Shown here: positions 20,154-27,286 of the stretch, in pieces | How the letters are laid out: the number at the start of each line of letters is the position of its first letter | How positions within the stretch are numbered: the stretch's first letter is position 1 | Source of the DNA: Pseudomonas rhizoryzae | GTDB taxonomy: Bacteria; Pseudomonadota; Gammaproteobacteria; Pseudomonadales; Pseudomonadaceae | Length of the DNA stretch: 50,103 bases | Assembly (NCBI RefSeq): GCF_005250615.1 | Contig: NZ_SULM01000020.1 | Span: 1 to 50,103 of the forward strand | Reading direction: 5' to 3' | Position numbers and translations under genes: made by a program | Notes under the pieces: model-generated | The model's input: only the letters and a program-made list of their open reading frames with translations | What the model was told of the DNA's origin: nothing | The model's database searches: none

Positions 20154-20843
20154 CTAGAAGCGATAACCCAGGCCGACCATGTACACCCAGGGATCCACGT
20201 CCAGATCGACCTTGGCACGGGCGCCGAGGGCGGTGTTATCGACGTGGGCGGTGGTCGAGATGTCGAGGTAGCGGATCTGGGCGTTGAGCATCACCCGATC
20301 GGTGAGCATGACATCGGCGCCGACCTGGGCGGCCCAGCCCCAGGAATTGTCGGCGCGGAAATTGTCGAAGCCGGCCGCGCTGGCCTCGCTGCCGACGTGC
20401 TCGTCATAGATCCAGGTGTAGTTGAGACCGGCGCCGACATAGGGTTGGAATCTCGCCTTGGCGTCCAGCGGGTAGTAGACCAGGCTCAGGGTGGGAGGCA
20501 GGTGCTTGAGGCTGCCCAGCTTGCCGTTGGCGGCGTCCAGCCCGGTGCCCTTGATGTTGACCTGGTGCTCGAAGGGGGTGGCGGCCAGCAGCTCGATGCC
20601 CAGGTGGTCGGTGAGCATGTAGGCGACGTTGAGGCCCAGTTGGGTGTCGCTGTCCATGGTCGCCTTGCCGCCGAGGTTGGCGCCGCTCAGGGCGCCCCGG
20701 TCGATCTTGACGTCGGAGCTACGCTCGTGGGGATCCACGGTGATGGCGCCGGCGCGCAGGATGATATCGCCCGCCTGGTGGGCCTGGGCGAGGGGGGTGA
20801 CCAGGGCGAGGGCGAGCAGGCTGAGACGGAAGAGAGGACGCAT
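20154..20843 (-). CDS. oprG: OprG/OmpW family outer-membrane protein
   Basis: Protein of 229 residues with a signal peptide (MRPLFRLSLLALALVTPLAQA) and an eight-stranded beta-barrel pattern ending in Phe (VGLGYRF), the signal for BAM insertion. HQAGDIILRAGAITVDP and GLNYTWIYDE are OmpW-family motifs. OprG/OmpW form narrow hydrophobic channels for small molecules; small hydrophobic amino acids have been proposed for OprG. Its position downstream of the zinc ABC operon and convergent to the epimerase matches P. aeruginosa oprG. An ANR-like box lies upstream (20908-20921), consistent with anaerobic induction. Confidence 0.9.
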   Translation of the reverse strand: MRPLFRLSLLALALVTPLAQAHQAGDIILRAGAITVDPHERSSDVKIDRGALSGANLGGKATMDSDTQLGLNVAYMLTDHLGIELLAATPFEHQVNIKGTGLDAANGKLGSLKHLPPTLSLVYYPLDAKARFQPYVGAGLNYTWIYDEHVGSEASAAGFDNFRADNSWGWAAQVGADVMLTDRVMLNAQIRYLDISTTAHVDNTALGARAKVDLDVDPWVYMVGLGYRF

Positions 20844-20879
20844 GGCAGGGCTCCGAAGACGCTGAGAAAAGCTCGGAGC

Positions 20880-20921
20880 AGCCTAGCGAAGGCGGGGCGG
20901 TGGACTCTTGATCTCGCTCAA
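20880..20921 (-). promoter_or_regulatory. ANR/FNR-type box and promoter of oprG
   Basis: On the minus strand TTGAGCGAGATCAA (20921-20908) matches TTGAT-N4-ATCAA at all but one position. TAGGCT at 20885-20880 is a candidate -10. With a start near 20873 the box centre falls at about -41.5, the class II activator position for FNR-like regulators. OprG of P. aeruginosa is known to be ANR-dependent. Confidence 0.7.
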
Positions 20922-20938
20922 GGGAGATGACGTCCCCC

Positions 20939-21433
20939 TCAGGAGCCGTCCCCTTTCATGACGTAGGGAAGGATGCGCTGCGCCTGCATCCAATAGCCGG
21001 CGACGGCCACCTCGCTGCGCTGGGTGCCTACGCCCAGGCGGCCCTCCACCCAGTAGGGCAGGTGCAGCTTGGACAGCCAGAGGTCGTGACTGCCCTTGAC
21101 GTAGACGATCTGGTTGCCCGGCGGGGGCGGGACATGGATGCAGGCGCCGTAGTAGGGCACCAGCAGGAATTCGGTGACTTCGCCCTCTTCGGTGACCATC
21201 AGCGGCACCACGTAGCCGGGCAGGCGGACGTCCTGGCCGTCCAGCGCGGCTACCGTGGGGGCGTCCGGCCAGGGCTGGCTGGCGGCCGGGCCGTCTTCGC
21301 CGAGGCCGTGGTCGATGCTGCCTGGATTGAAGCGCGGCGCATCGGCCGGCACCAGTTCGCGCCAGGCGAGTTGGCGGGGTTCGGCCTGCGCCCAGGACAG
21401 CCAGCACAGCAACAACAGGAGCGCCAGGCGCAT
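20939..21433 (-). CDS. DUF3299 periplasmic protein of the zinc-linked ABC operon
   Basis: Protein of 164 residues with a signal peptide (MRLALLLLLCWLSWAQA) and a DUF3299 body (LPGYVVPLMVTEEGEVTEFLLVPYYGACIHVPPPPGNQIVYV). The Cys-Ile-His-Val segment could bind metal, an inference. An in-frame start at 21556 would add 41 residues inside the permease gene, so the signal-peptide Met is used. It is the last of four genes encoding a ZrgA-like protein, ATPase, permease and this protein. In Vibrio cholerae the ZrgABCDE zinc uptake system contains comparable parts. Confidence 0.78.
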   Translation of the reverse strand: MRLALLLLLCWLSWAQAEPRQLAWRELVPADAPRFNPGSIDHGLGEDGPAASQPWPDAPTVAALDGQDVRLPGYVVPLMVTEEGEVTEFLLVPYYGACIHVPPPPGNQIVYVKGSHDLWLSKLHLPYWVEGRLGVGTQRSEVAVAGYWMQAQRILPYVMKGDGS

Positions 21434-21447
21434 GGTGGAGCCTCGTT

Positions 21448-22701
21448 CTACAGTCGCACGGACAACCCGTCCGTGAGGGCCTGGCGACAACCACGCCAAG
21501 CCGGGATGCAGCCGAGCACCAGGGCCGCGAGCAGGATGCCGCCGAGCAGTTGCCAATCGTAGAGCGAAGGCCAGTCCAGCGGCAATGCCAGGCCGTATTC
21601 CGCCAGCAGCCAGGGCCGGCCCAGGGCGATGGCGCCGTAGAGCAAAGCCAGGCCGCCCAGGCAGCCAGCCAGGGTCAGGCCGAGCGCTTCGGCCAGTAGC
21701 AGAGCGAACAGATGACGTGGCTGGGCGCCCACCGAGCGCAGGATGGCCATCTCCCGGCGCCGCTCGTTGAGGCTGGCGAGCAGGGCGGTAAGCATGCCCA
21801 CCAGGCCGGTGAGCACCACGCAGAGCGACATCACCAGCAGCGCCTGTTCCGCCGTGCCGAGCAGGCCCCAGAGTTCCTGCAGGGCCACGCCGGGCAGGAT
21901 GGCCATCAGGGGTTCGCCGCTGTAGTTGTTGATCGCGCGCTGGAGGGCGAAGGTGGCCACTCGGCTCTTGAGGCCGACCAGGGCGGCGGTGAGATCCTTG
22001 GGCGTGAGATCGCGCTGGCGCACCTCGGCGTCGCTCAGCGAGGGACCGGGCATGCCGCCGCGCCAGTCCAGGTGTAGGGCGGTCATGCCGGTGAGGGGGA
22101 TATGCAGGGTGCGGTCGACCGGGGTGCCGGTGGGGGCCAGGATGCCGACCACGGTGAAGGGGTGGTCGCTGTGCTCGGTCAGGGCGATGGTGGCGACGCC
22201 ATGGGCCAGCACGAGCTTGTCGCCCAGCCGATAGTGCAGCGCCTTGGCCACCTCGGCGCCCAGCACCACCTCGAAGACATCCGCGAAAGGCCGGCCCTGG
22301 GCCAGGCGCAGGGGCTGGTTGCGGCCATAGTGATAGTGGGCGAAGTAGTTGCCGTCGGTGCCCAGTACCCGGTAGCCGCGGTGGGAGTCGCCCAGGGACA
22401 GCGGGATGGTCCAGGCGACGCGCGGGTCGGCGGCGAGTTTCTCGTAGCTTTCCCAGCGGATGTTGTTGGTGGCGTTGCCGATGCGGAACACCGAATAGAG
22501 CAGCAGGTTGACCGCGCCGGAACGTGCGCCCACCACCAGGTCGGTGCCGGCGATGGTGCTGGCGAAGCTGGCCTTGGCCTCGGTGCGCAGGCGTTCGACG
22601 CCCAGCAGCAAGGCTACCGAGACGGCGATGGTGAAGACGGTGAGCAGGGCGGTGGCGCGGCGATTGCGCAAGCTGGCCCAGGCCAGTGTGAGGAGGGGCA
22701 T
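21448..22701 (-). CDS. ABC transporter permease (FtsX/MacB-like)
   Basis: Protein of 417 residues with the four-segment FtsX/MacB layout: an N-terminal membrane helix (ATALLTVFTIAVSVALLLG), a periplasmic domain of about 230 residues, then three helices (ALLVMSLCVVLTGLVGMLTALLA, LFALLLAEALGLTLAGCLGGLALLYGAIAL, LLGGILLAALVLGCIPAWRG). SLNERRREMAILRSVGAQPRHLF is the cytoplasmic coupling motif. It pairs with the ATPase one base upstream. Such permeases usually drive mechanical work or substrate extraction rather than simple import, so its role in zinc supply is open. Confidence 0.85.
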   Translation of the reverse strand: MPLLTLAWASLRNRRATALLTVFTIAVSVALLLGVERLRTEAKASFASTIAGTDLVVGARSGAVNLLLYSVFRIGNATNNIRWESYEKLAADPRVAWTIPLSLGDSHRGYRVLGTDGNYFAHYHYGRNQPLRLAQGRPFADVFEVVLGAEVAKALHYRLGDKLVLAHGVATIALTEHSDHPFTVVGILAPTGTPVDRTLHIPLTGMTALHLDWRGGMPGPSLSDAEVRQRDLTPKDLTAALVGLKSRVATFALQRAINNYSGEPLMAILPGVALQELWGLLGTAEQALLVMSLCVVLTGLVGMLTALLASLNERRREMAILRSVGAQPRHLFALLLAEALGLTLAGCLGGLALLYGAIALGRPWLLAEYGLALPLDWPSLYDWQLLGGILLAALVLGCIPAWRGCRQALTDGLSVRL

Positions 22702-22702
22702 C

Positions 22703-23410
22703 CTAGGTCTCCGGCCGGGCGGCGTTGAGCTGGGCCAGGGTCAGGTGGCGATCGAAGCGACCGGCCAGGCTGCGGTCGTGGCTGACGAACAGCAGGCCGG
22801 CCCCGGCGGCGGCACATTCGGCGAACAACAGGTCCAGGAAGGCGTCGCGGTGATCGGTGTCCAGCGCCGAGGTGGGCTCGTCGGCGATCACCAGTTCCGG
22901 CTGGCCGATCAGGGCGCGGGCGGCGGCGACGCGCTGCTGCTGGCCGATGGACAGTTCGCGGGCCGGCCGCTTGGGCAGACTGGGATCATTCAGGCCCAGG
23001 GTGTGCAGCAGGGTGAGCGCGGCGCTTTGGGGATCGCCGTGGCGCGCGCGGGCGCGTTCGCGGCGTAGGGCCGAGAACTGGCAGGGCAGCAGGACGTTGT
23101 CCAACACCGAGAGAAAGGGCAGCAGATTGAACTGCTGGAAGAGAAAGCCGCTGTGGTCGACGCGAAAGCGGTCGCGCCGGGCGGTGGCGAGTTGACCGAG
23201 ATTCTGGCCGAGCAGTCGCACCTGGCCGCGGCTGGGGCGTTGCACCCCGCCGAGCAGGGCGAGCAGGGTGGTCTTGCCGCTGCCCGAAGGGCCTTCGAGG
23301 AACAGCGTCTCGCCCGGCGCCAGGCTGAAATGCCGGATGTCCAAGCACTCTGCCTGACCGGGCCAGGCGAAGCCGAGATCCTGGATCTCGACCAGGGAGG
23401 CGGTAGTCAC
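22703..23410 (-). CDS. ABC transporter ATP-binding protein (LolD/MacB type)
   Basis: Protein of 235 residues with Walker A (GPSGSGKTT), signature-like ARELSIGQQQRVAAARAL, Walker B (LVIADEPTSALD) and the switch His (LFVSHDRSL). The signature reads LSIGQQQR rather than LSGGQ. The GTG start lies 7 bases after the upstream DUF2796 gene, and the stop is one base before the permease, so all are co-translated. Confidence 0.9.
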   Translation of the reverse strand: MTTASLVEIQDLGFAWPGQAECLDIRHFSLAPGETLFLEGPSGSGKTTLLALLGGVQRPSRGQVRLLGQNLGQLATARRDRFRVDHSGFLFQQFNLLPFLSVLDNVLLPCQFSALRRERARARHGDPQSAALTLLHTLGLNDPSLPKRPARELSIGQQQRVAAARALIGQPELVIADEPTSALDTDHRDAFLDLLFAECAAAGAGLLFVSHDRSLAGRFDRHLTLAQLNAARPET

Positions 23411-23417
23411 GAGCGCC

Positions 23418-23969
23418 TTACCATTTCAGCTGCGGTTGCTTGGCCGTCAGTTCGGCACCTTTTTGGCCGCTGGCGAGGATGGCCTGGACTTCGACGCTGT
23501 GGCTGTTGGGGAAGCGGGCGAACCAGCCGGAGAGATCCAGGCTGTCGAGGGCGGCAGGCTTGCTGCAGGTAAAGCTCATGCTGGCGTCCACGTCCAGATG
23601 GCCGCTGGCCTTGGTGCCCTTGGCGAACAGCGGGCTCTCGGCGCTGGCCTTGGCCAGTTGGCAACCCGCAGCGGCTGGCAGCTTCACCAACGCCTGGGGT
23701 TGTGCCAGGGTCTGCTGGAGGGCGGCGACGGCGTCCTTTTCCGCCTGGCTGTGCGGCGCATGTTCGAAGCCCAGCAGGTCGACGGCCGGACTGCTCCACT
23801 GCAGCTCCAGGCCGGTGTCGGTCTGGGCCAGGTCGAGATGGGACTCGCCATGCACGTGGGCACCGAGGGCGCCATGTTCGTGCTCGTCGTGGTCATCCTG
23901 GGTGCCGTGGGCGAACACCGGTTGCACGATGAGGGTGGCCAGACAGAGAGACAGCAGAGGCAGGCGCAT
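23418..23969 (-). CDS. DUF2796/ZrgA family zinc-linked periplasmic protein
   Basis: Protein of 183 residues with a signal peptide (MRLPLLSLCLATLIVQPVFA) directly followed by a His/Asp-rich stretch (HGTQDDHDEHEHGALGAHVHGESH), nine His in 24 residues, suited to binding zinc. The rest matches the DUF2796 family, now named after V. cholerae ZrgA. It heads the four-gene ABC operon; the P. aeruginosa counterpart (PA4063-PA4066, from memory) rises under zinc starvation. A Zur-like half-site lies 27 bases upstream. Zinc uptake or extraction is the likely role, by family and context. Confidence 0.82.
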   Translation of the reverse strand: MRLPLLSLCLATLIVQPVFAHGTQDDHDEHEHGALGAHVHGESHLDLAQTDTGLELQWSSPAVDLLGFEHAPHSQAEKDAVAALQQTLAQPQALVKLPAAAGCQLAKASAESPLFAKGTKASGHLDVDASMSFTCSKPAALDSLDLSGWFARFPNSHSVEVQAILASGQKGAELTAKQPQLKW

Positions 23970-23995
23970 GGGTGGCTTCCAAAAAATGGTGAGGC

Positions 23996-24013
23996 GCTAT
24001 GTTATGTTGTTGC
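23996..24013 (-). promoter_or_regulatory. Possible Zur-type site upstream of the zinc ABC operon
   Basis: GCTATGTTAT (23996-24005) resembles one arm of the Zur palindrome I recall for Pseudomonas (GTTATGTTATAACATAAC) with one mismatch; the other arm (GTTGTTGC) is poor. It lies just upstream of the DUF2796 start. A site for this gene rather than the divergent one is assumed. Confidence 0.4.
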
Positions 24014-24091
24014 TTTTCTGGGCTGCAACCTTGGTTTGGCGCCGGTCGATGGCTGTGGGAGCATGGGACTCTGCAAGACGAGGAGAACACC

Positions 24092-24439
24092 ATGGTACGC
24101 ATCCGCGGAACCATCGGCAGCCAGCCCGTGGATCTCACGGTCGAGCTGGAAGAGGCCGACTGGCAGCGCCTGGCCGCTGCGCTCCGGCCGACGGAAGCAG
24201 CAACGGTCGCCGCGGCTCCAACGAGTGCGCCCAAGTCGGGCGGCGATATGCTGTGGGATCAGGTGGTGAAGCTGCTCAGCTCTGCCGGGCGGCTCAGCGG
24301 GCCGGACATCCTCGTGGCCCTGGAGAAGCTGACCGGCAATCTGGGCGTGGCCAAGCAACTGCTGGTACGGCTGAGGCATAGCCCCCAGGTGCGCATGGAG
24401 CGGGTGGGGGAGGCGCAGTTCTATATCTGGCAGGGCTGA
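24092..24439 (+). CDS. Conserved hypothetical protein with winged-helix-like C-terminus
   Basis: Protein of 115 residues, family not recognised. Residues 1-30 (MVRIRGTIGSQPVDLTVELE) look like a small beta unit; an Ala/Pro-rich linker follows; residues 52-115 (LWDQVVKLLSSAGRLSGPDI ... VRMERVGEAQFYIWQG) have the helix-helix-wing rhythm of a winged-helix domain. The ATG at 24092 follows AGGAG (24081-24085); a longer reading from 23999 runs through the promoter region. It diverges from the zinc operon and converges on cnoX, as the equivalent gene does in P. aeruginosa. DNA binding is only a guess. Confidence 0.75.
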   Translation: MVRIRGTIGSQPVDLTVELEEADWQRLAAALRPTEAATVAAAPTSAPKSGGDMLWDQVVKLLSSAGRLSGPDILVALEKLTGNLGVAKQLLVRLRHSPQVRMERVGEAQFYIWQG

Positions 24440-24466
24440 GGCTGTGGCTGAGACTGTGGCGGGGAA

Positions 24467-24492
24467 GTGGAAAACGCTGCGCGGTTTTCCAC
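24467..24492. terminator. Hairpin after the small conserved gene
   Basis: GTGGAAAAC and GTTTTCCAC form a perfect 9-bp stem with an 8-base GC-rich loop in the convergent gap. No T run follows; probable weak bidirectional terminator. Confidence 0.5.
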
Positions 24493-24500
24493 GCTACGGT

Positions 24501-24537
24501 TGATCCACAGGGTGGCCGGCGCGCGGACTGTGGATAA
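24501..24537. promoter_or_regulatory. Pair of DnaA-box-like sequences
   Basis: TGTGGATAA (24529-24537) is a perfect complement of the TTATCCACA DnaA box; TGATCCACA (24501-24509) is a one-mismatch box in the opposite orientation. They lie in a gene-free convergent gap and are not near a replication origin gene. Function unknown. Confidence 0.4.
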
Positions 24538-24561
24538 GGCTGCGTCTGGAACGACGCAGCC
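24538..24561 (-). terminator. Hairpin after cnoX
   Basis: GGCTGCGTC and GACGCAGCC form a perfect 9-bp stem with a TGGAAC loop, 15 bases past the cnoX stop on the minus strand. No strong T run. Confidence 0.6.
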
Positions 24562-24576
24562 GTCATCACTGAGCGC

Positions 24577-25446
24577 TTAGTACAGGGCCTGATAGAGGCG
24601 GCGGCGATAGGTGGCGACCAAGGGGTGGTCGTTACCCAGTAGGTCGAAGACTTGCACCAGGGTCTTGCGCGGTAGGTCGTCGCCATAGCCGCGATTGCGG
24701 CGGAACAATTCCAAGAGACCATCCAGTGCCGGCTCGTATTGCTGGCGGGCGAGTTGCTGCACGGCCAGTTGGTAGGCGGCTTCGTCGTCGCCGGCATCGC
24801 GGGCCAGGCGGCTCTTGAGGTCGGCGACCTCGGGCAGGCTTTCGGCCTGGCGCAGGAAGGTCAACTGAGCACGCGCGCCGGCCAGGGCCTGTTTGTGTTC
24901 GTCGCCCTTGACCGCCTCCAGCACCGCCTGGGCGTCATCCAGTTCATTGCGCTCGGCCAGACAGCGGGCATAGAGGATCAGCGCCAGGGCGTTGCTGTTG
25001 TCCTGCTCCAGCAGGGCCTTGAGCAGCGCCTCGGCCTCGGCGAAACGACCCTCGGCGAACAGCGCCTGGGCGGCCTCCAGCGGATCTTCTTCGGCCGGCG
25101 GCAGGGCCTGGACATGGGGTTCGAGCAGGGCGCGAATGGCCGATTCAGGCTGGGCGCCGGCGAAGCCATCCACCGGCTGGCCGTCCTTGAACAGCACCAC
25201 GGTGGGCAGGCTGCGGATGCCGAATCTCATCACCAGCTCTTGCTCGATGTCGCAATTGACCTTGGCGAGGTGCAGGGCGCCGCCGTAGGACTCGGTGATC
25301 TTGGCCAGCAGCGGCATCAGCACCTTGCAGGGCGCGCACCACTCGGCCCAGAAGTCCACCAGCACCGGGGTCGTGAAGGAGGCATCGATGACCTGTTGCT
25401 GGAAGTTATCGAGGGTGGCGTCGAAAATGTAGGGGACCTGGCTCAT
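24577..25446 (-). CDS. cnoX: CnoX/YbbN-type thioredoxin with TPR domain
   Basis: Protein of 289 residues: an N-terminal thioredoxin domain (about 1-110, VLVDFWAEWCAPCKVLMPLL) followed by helical TPR-like repeats (LEAAQALFAEGRFAEAEALLKALLEQD, then YEPALDGLLELFRRNRGYGDD). CnoX proteins are chaperedoxins that protect oxidised clients and hand them to DnaK and GroEL. Unlike E. coli YbbN (SxxC), this one keeps both Cys (WCAPC), so it may be redox active. The ATG at 25446 (MSQVPYIFDATLDNFQ) is chosen; the open frame continues upstream through another gene. Confidence 0.88.
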   Translation of the reverse strand: MSQVPYIFDATLDNFQQQVIDASFTTPVLVDFWAEWCAPCKVLMPLLAKITESYGGALHLAKVNCDIEQELVMRFGIRSLPTVVLFKDGQPVDGFAGAQPESAIRALLEPHVQALPPAEEDPLEAAQALFAEGRFAEAEALLKALLEQDNSNALALILYARCLAERNELDDAQAVLEAVKGDEHKQALAGARAQLTFLRQAESLPEVADLKSRLARDAGDDEAAYQLAVQQLARQQYEPALDGLLELFRRNRGYGDDLPRKTLVQVFDLLGNDHPLVATYRRRLYQALY

Positions 25447-25514
25447 GGCGGACTCGGCAAACGAAAGATGCACTATAGGTGGGGGCGCCGGCCTTGGAAA
25501 CAAGGTGACCCGGT

Positions 25515-26162
25515 TCAGCCCTGATAGAGCGCCACGCGGCGGAATTCGTCCGGCTCGGCGAGATCCGGCAGGGTGCAGGCCTGCAGTTCGGTGAGACGGG
25601 TGAAACCGGGGTGGTCGAGGTCGCGGACGCGCGAGTCGGCCAGCAGTACCCGCTCGGCACGCTGCTGCAAAAGCGCCAGCAAGGGGAGGTTGGCGCGGTC
25701 GTAGAGGACGTCGGCGGCGAGGATCAGCTCGAAGGGCTCGGTACTGGCGTTGAGGTCTTCTAGCGTCTCGACGTGCAGGTCGTTGGCGGCGGCATTGGCG
25801 CGGCAGGCCGCCAGGGCTAGGGGATCGAGGTCGCAGCAGACCACCCGCGCGGCACCTGCCTGCGCGGCGGCCAGACCGGCGATGCCCGAGCCGCTGCCGA
25901 AATCCAGTACCTGGCGTCCGGCGACTGCCTGGGGATGGGCCGCGATCCACTGGGCCAGGGCCAGGCCGCTGGCCCAGCAGAAGCACCAGTAGGGTGGCGC
26001 CTCTAGCAGTCGCTGGGTTTCCGAGGGGGAAAAGGCCCGGGTCATGTTGGTGGGGTCGATCAGCCATAGCGACAGGTCGCTGCTAGGCAGCGCCTGCAGC
26101 CTGAGGCGGGCGTCGCCGAGCAGTGCCGCCAGGGCAGCGGTAAGGCTGGCGGGCGGCGTCAC
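25515..26162 (-). CDS. Class I SAM-dependent methyltransferase (ETFB-methylase-like)
   Basis: Protein of 215 residues with SAM motif I VLDFGSGSGIAGLAAA, an acidic residue after beta-2 (VVCCDLDPLAL), and ELILAADVLYD as the post-motif. The lead-in PPYWCFCWASGLALAQWI resembles the family of protein lysine methylases acting on electron transfer flavoprotein beta subunit. Substrate not demonstrable. The GTG start overlaps the lipoprotein stop by 4 bases, so the two are coupled. Confidence 0.82.
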   Translation of the reverse strand: MTPPASLTAALAALLGDARLRLQALPSSDLSLWLIDPTNMTRAFSPSETQRLLEAPPYWCFCWASGLALAQWIAAHPQAVAGRQVLDFGSGSGIAGLAAAQAGAARVVCCDLDPLALAACRANAAANDLHVETLEDLNASTEPFELILAADVLYDRANLPLLALLQQRAERVLLADSRVRDLDHPGFTRLTELQACTLPDLAEPDEFRRVALYQG

Positions 26163-26623
26163 GGGGTCTGGTTCAGCACCAGCTCGCCCAGGTTCTGGCT
26201 GGTCGGTCCGTCCAGGTTCACCGGCGGCAGGTAGCTGGCCAGTTGACCTGCCTGGATCAGGCGGGCGTGGAATTCCACCTTGAGGTCCGGGCGAGTGGGG
26301 AAGAGACCGGGATTGAAGGGCAGGCGAAAGGCCAGGGGCGCGCCCTTGCCGATCACCGTCTCGCTGGCCAGCAGCCGCTGTGGCAGGCCCTTGGCGTTGA
26401 CTGCCAGCAGGGCGATCTCCACCTGGGCGCCAGCCGGGACCAGCCCTTGGCTATTGCGCAGCACGCCGGAGACTTCGCGCATATTGGCCGGCGTTGGCGC
26501 CTCGGCTACCGGGTTCGGAACCACGGCTGGGGCCGTCGGTTGTGCCGGCGGGGTGTCGGATGGGCTGGAGCAGGCCGCGAGCAGGGCGGTGAGCAGCAGC
26601 GGCAGGAGCAGGCGTGGGGGCAT
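26159..26623 (-). CDS. YbaY-like lipoprotein
   Basis: Protein of 154 residues with a lipoprotein signal (MPPRLLLPLLLTALLAAC, lipobox LAAC), a Pro/Ala-rich linker, and a YbaY/YscW-type beta domain (VSGVLRNSQGLVPAGAQVEIALL ... LPFNPGLF ... EFHARLIQAGQL). The +2 residue is Ser, so the outer membrane is the expected site. Family role is poorly known. First gene of a short minus-strand operon with the methyltransferase. Confidence 0.82.
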   Translation of the reverse strand: MPPRLLLPLLLTALLAACSSPSDTPPAQPTAPAVVPNPVAEAPTPANMREVSGVLRNSQGLVPAGAQVEIALLAVNAKGLPQRLLASETVIGKGAPLAFRLPFNPGLFPTRPDLKVEFHARLIQAGQLASYLPPVNLDGPTSQNLGELVLNQTP

Positions 26624-26815
26624 GGCAGGATTCCGTAGGTCGCGGCCGGCGCGGGCCGCACGGGAGGCTGGGGTGTCCGGGTGGGAGGCCAGCGGATATA
26701 GCGCGCTCTTATAGCCCAGCGGCCCCTGGCTGTCGATTCGTCCGGCACCCGGAGGTTCCCGCTCCGGGGTGATGGGTTACCATGACGGTTTTCCCTGCCA
26801 GCGATCGTCCTTCCC

Positions 26816-27286
26816 ATGCATTGTCCCTTCTGCGGCGCCCACGACACCAAGGTCACGGATTCCCGGCTGGTTGCGGCCGGCGAGCAGGTGCGCCGGCGAC
26901 GTGAATGTCTGGCCTGCCAGGAACGCTTCACCACCTTCGAGACCGCCGAGCTGGTGCTGCCGCGGCTGATCAAGCAGGACGGCACCCGTCAGCCCTTCGA
27001 CGAGGACAAGTTGCGCGCCGGCATGCAGCGCGCCCTGGAGAAGCGACCGGTGAGCGTGGAGCGGCTGGAAGAGGCCATCGCCCTGATCAAGCACAAGTTG
27101 CGCGCCACCGGCGAGCGGGAGATCCGTTCGCGGGTGGTGGGCGAGTTGGTGATGGACGAGCTGCGCAAGCTGGATCAGGTGGCCTATATCCGTTTCGCCT
27201 CGGTCTATCGGCAATTCCAGGATCTGGCCGAATTCCGCGACGAGATCGAGCGGCTGGCCCAGGATCCGGGCAAGCAACCGGTATGA
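26816..27286 (+). CDS. nrdR: NrdR, repressor of ribonucleotide reductase genes
   Basis: Protein of 156 residues. The N-terminal zinc ribbon is clear ([17 protein letters not shown] ... [17 protein letters not shown]; Cys3, Cys6, Cys31, Cys34), followed by an ATP-cone domain ([21 protein letters not shown]). It senses ATP/dATP and binds NrdR boxes before nrd operons. The stop overlaps the ribD start (ATGA), the usual nrdR-ribD pairing. Confidence 0.97.
   Translation: MHCPFCGAHDTKVTDSRLVAAGEQVRRRRECLACQERFTTFETAELVLPRLIKQDGTRQPFDEDKLRAGMQRALEKRPVSVERLEEAIALIKHKLRATGEREIRSRVVGELVMDELRKLDQVAYIRFASVYRQFQDLAEFRDEIERLAQDPGKQPV

Noticed and set aside
20106-20930. Plus-strand 274-codon frame opposite oprG
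   Set aside because: The minus strand encodes a clear OmpW-type barrel with signal peptide and terminal Phe; the plus frame is repetitive Gly/Val/Ala sequence.
25447-26067. Upstream extension of the cnoX frame to 496 residues
   Set aside because: The extra part runs through the methyltransferase gene in another frame and is Arg/Pro-rich without family likeness; the conserved start is MSQVPYIFDATL.
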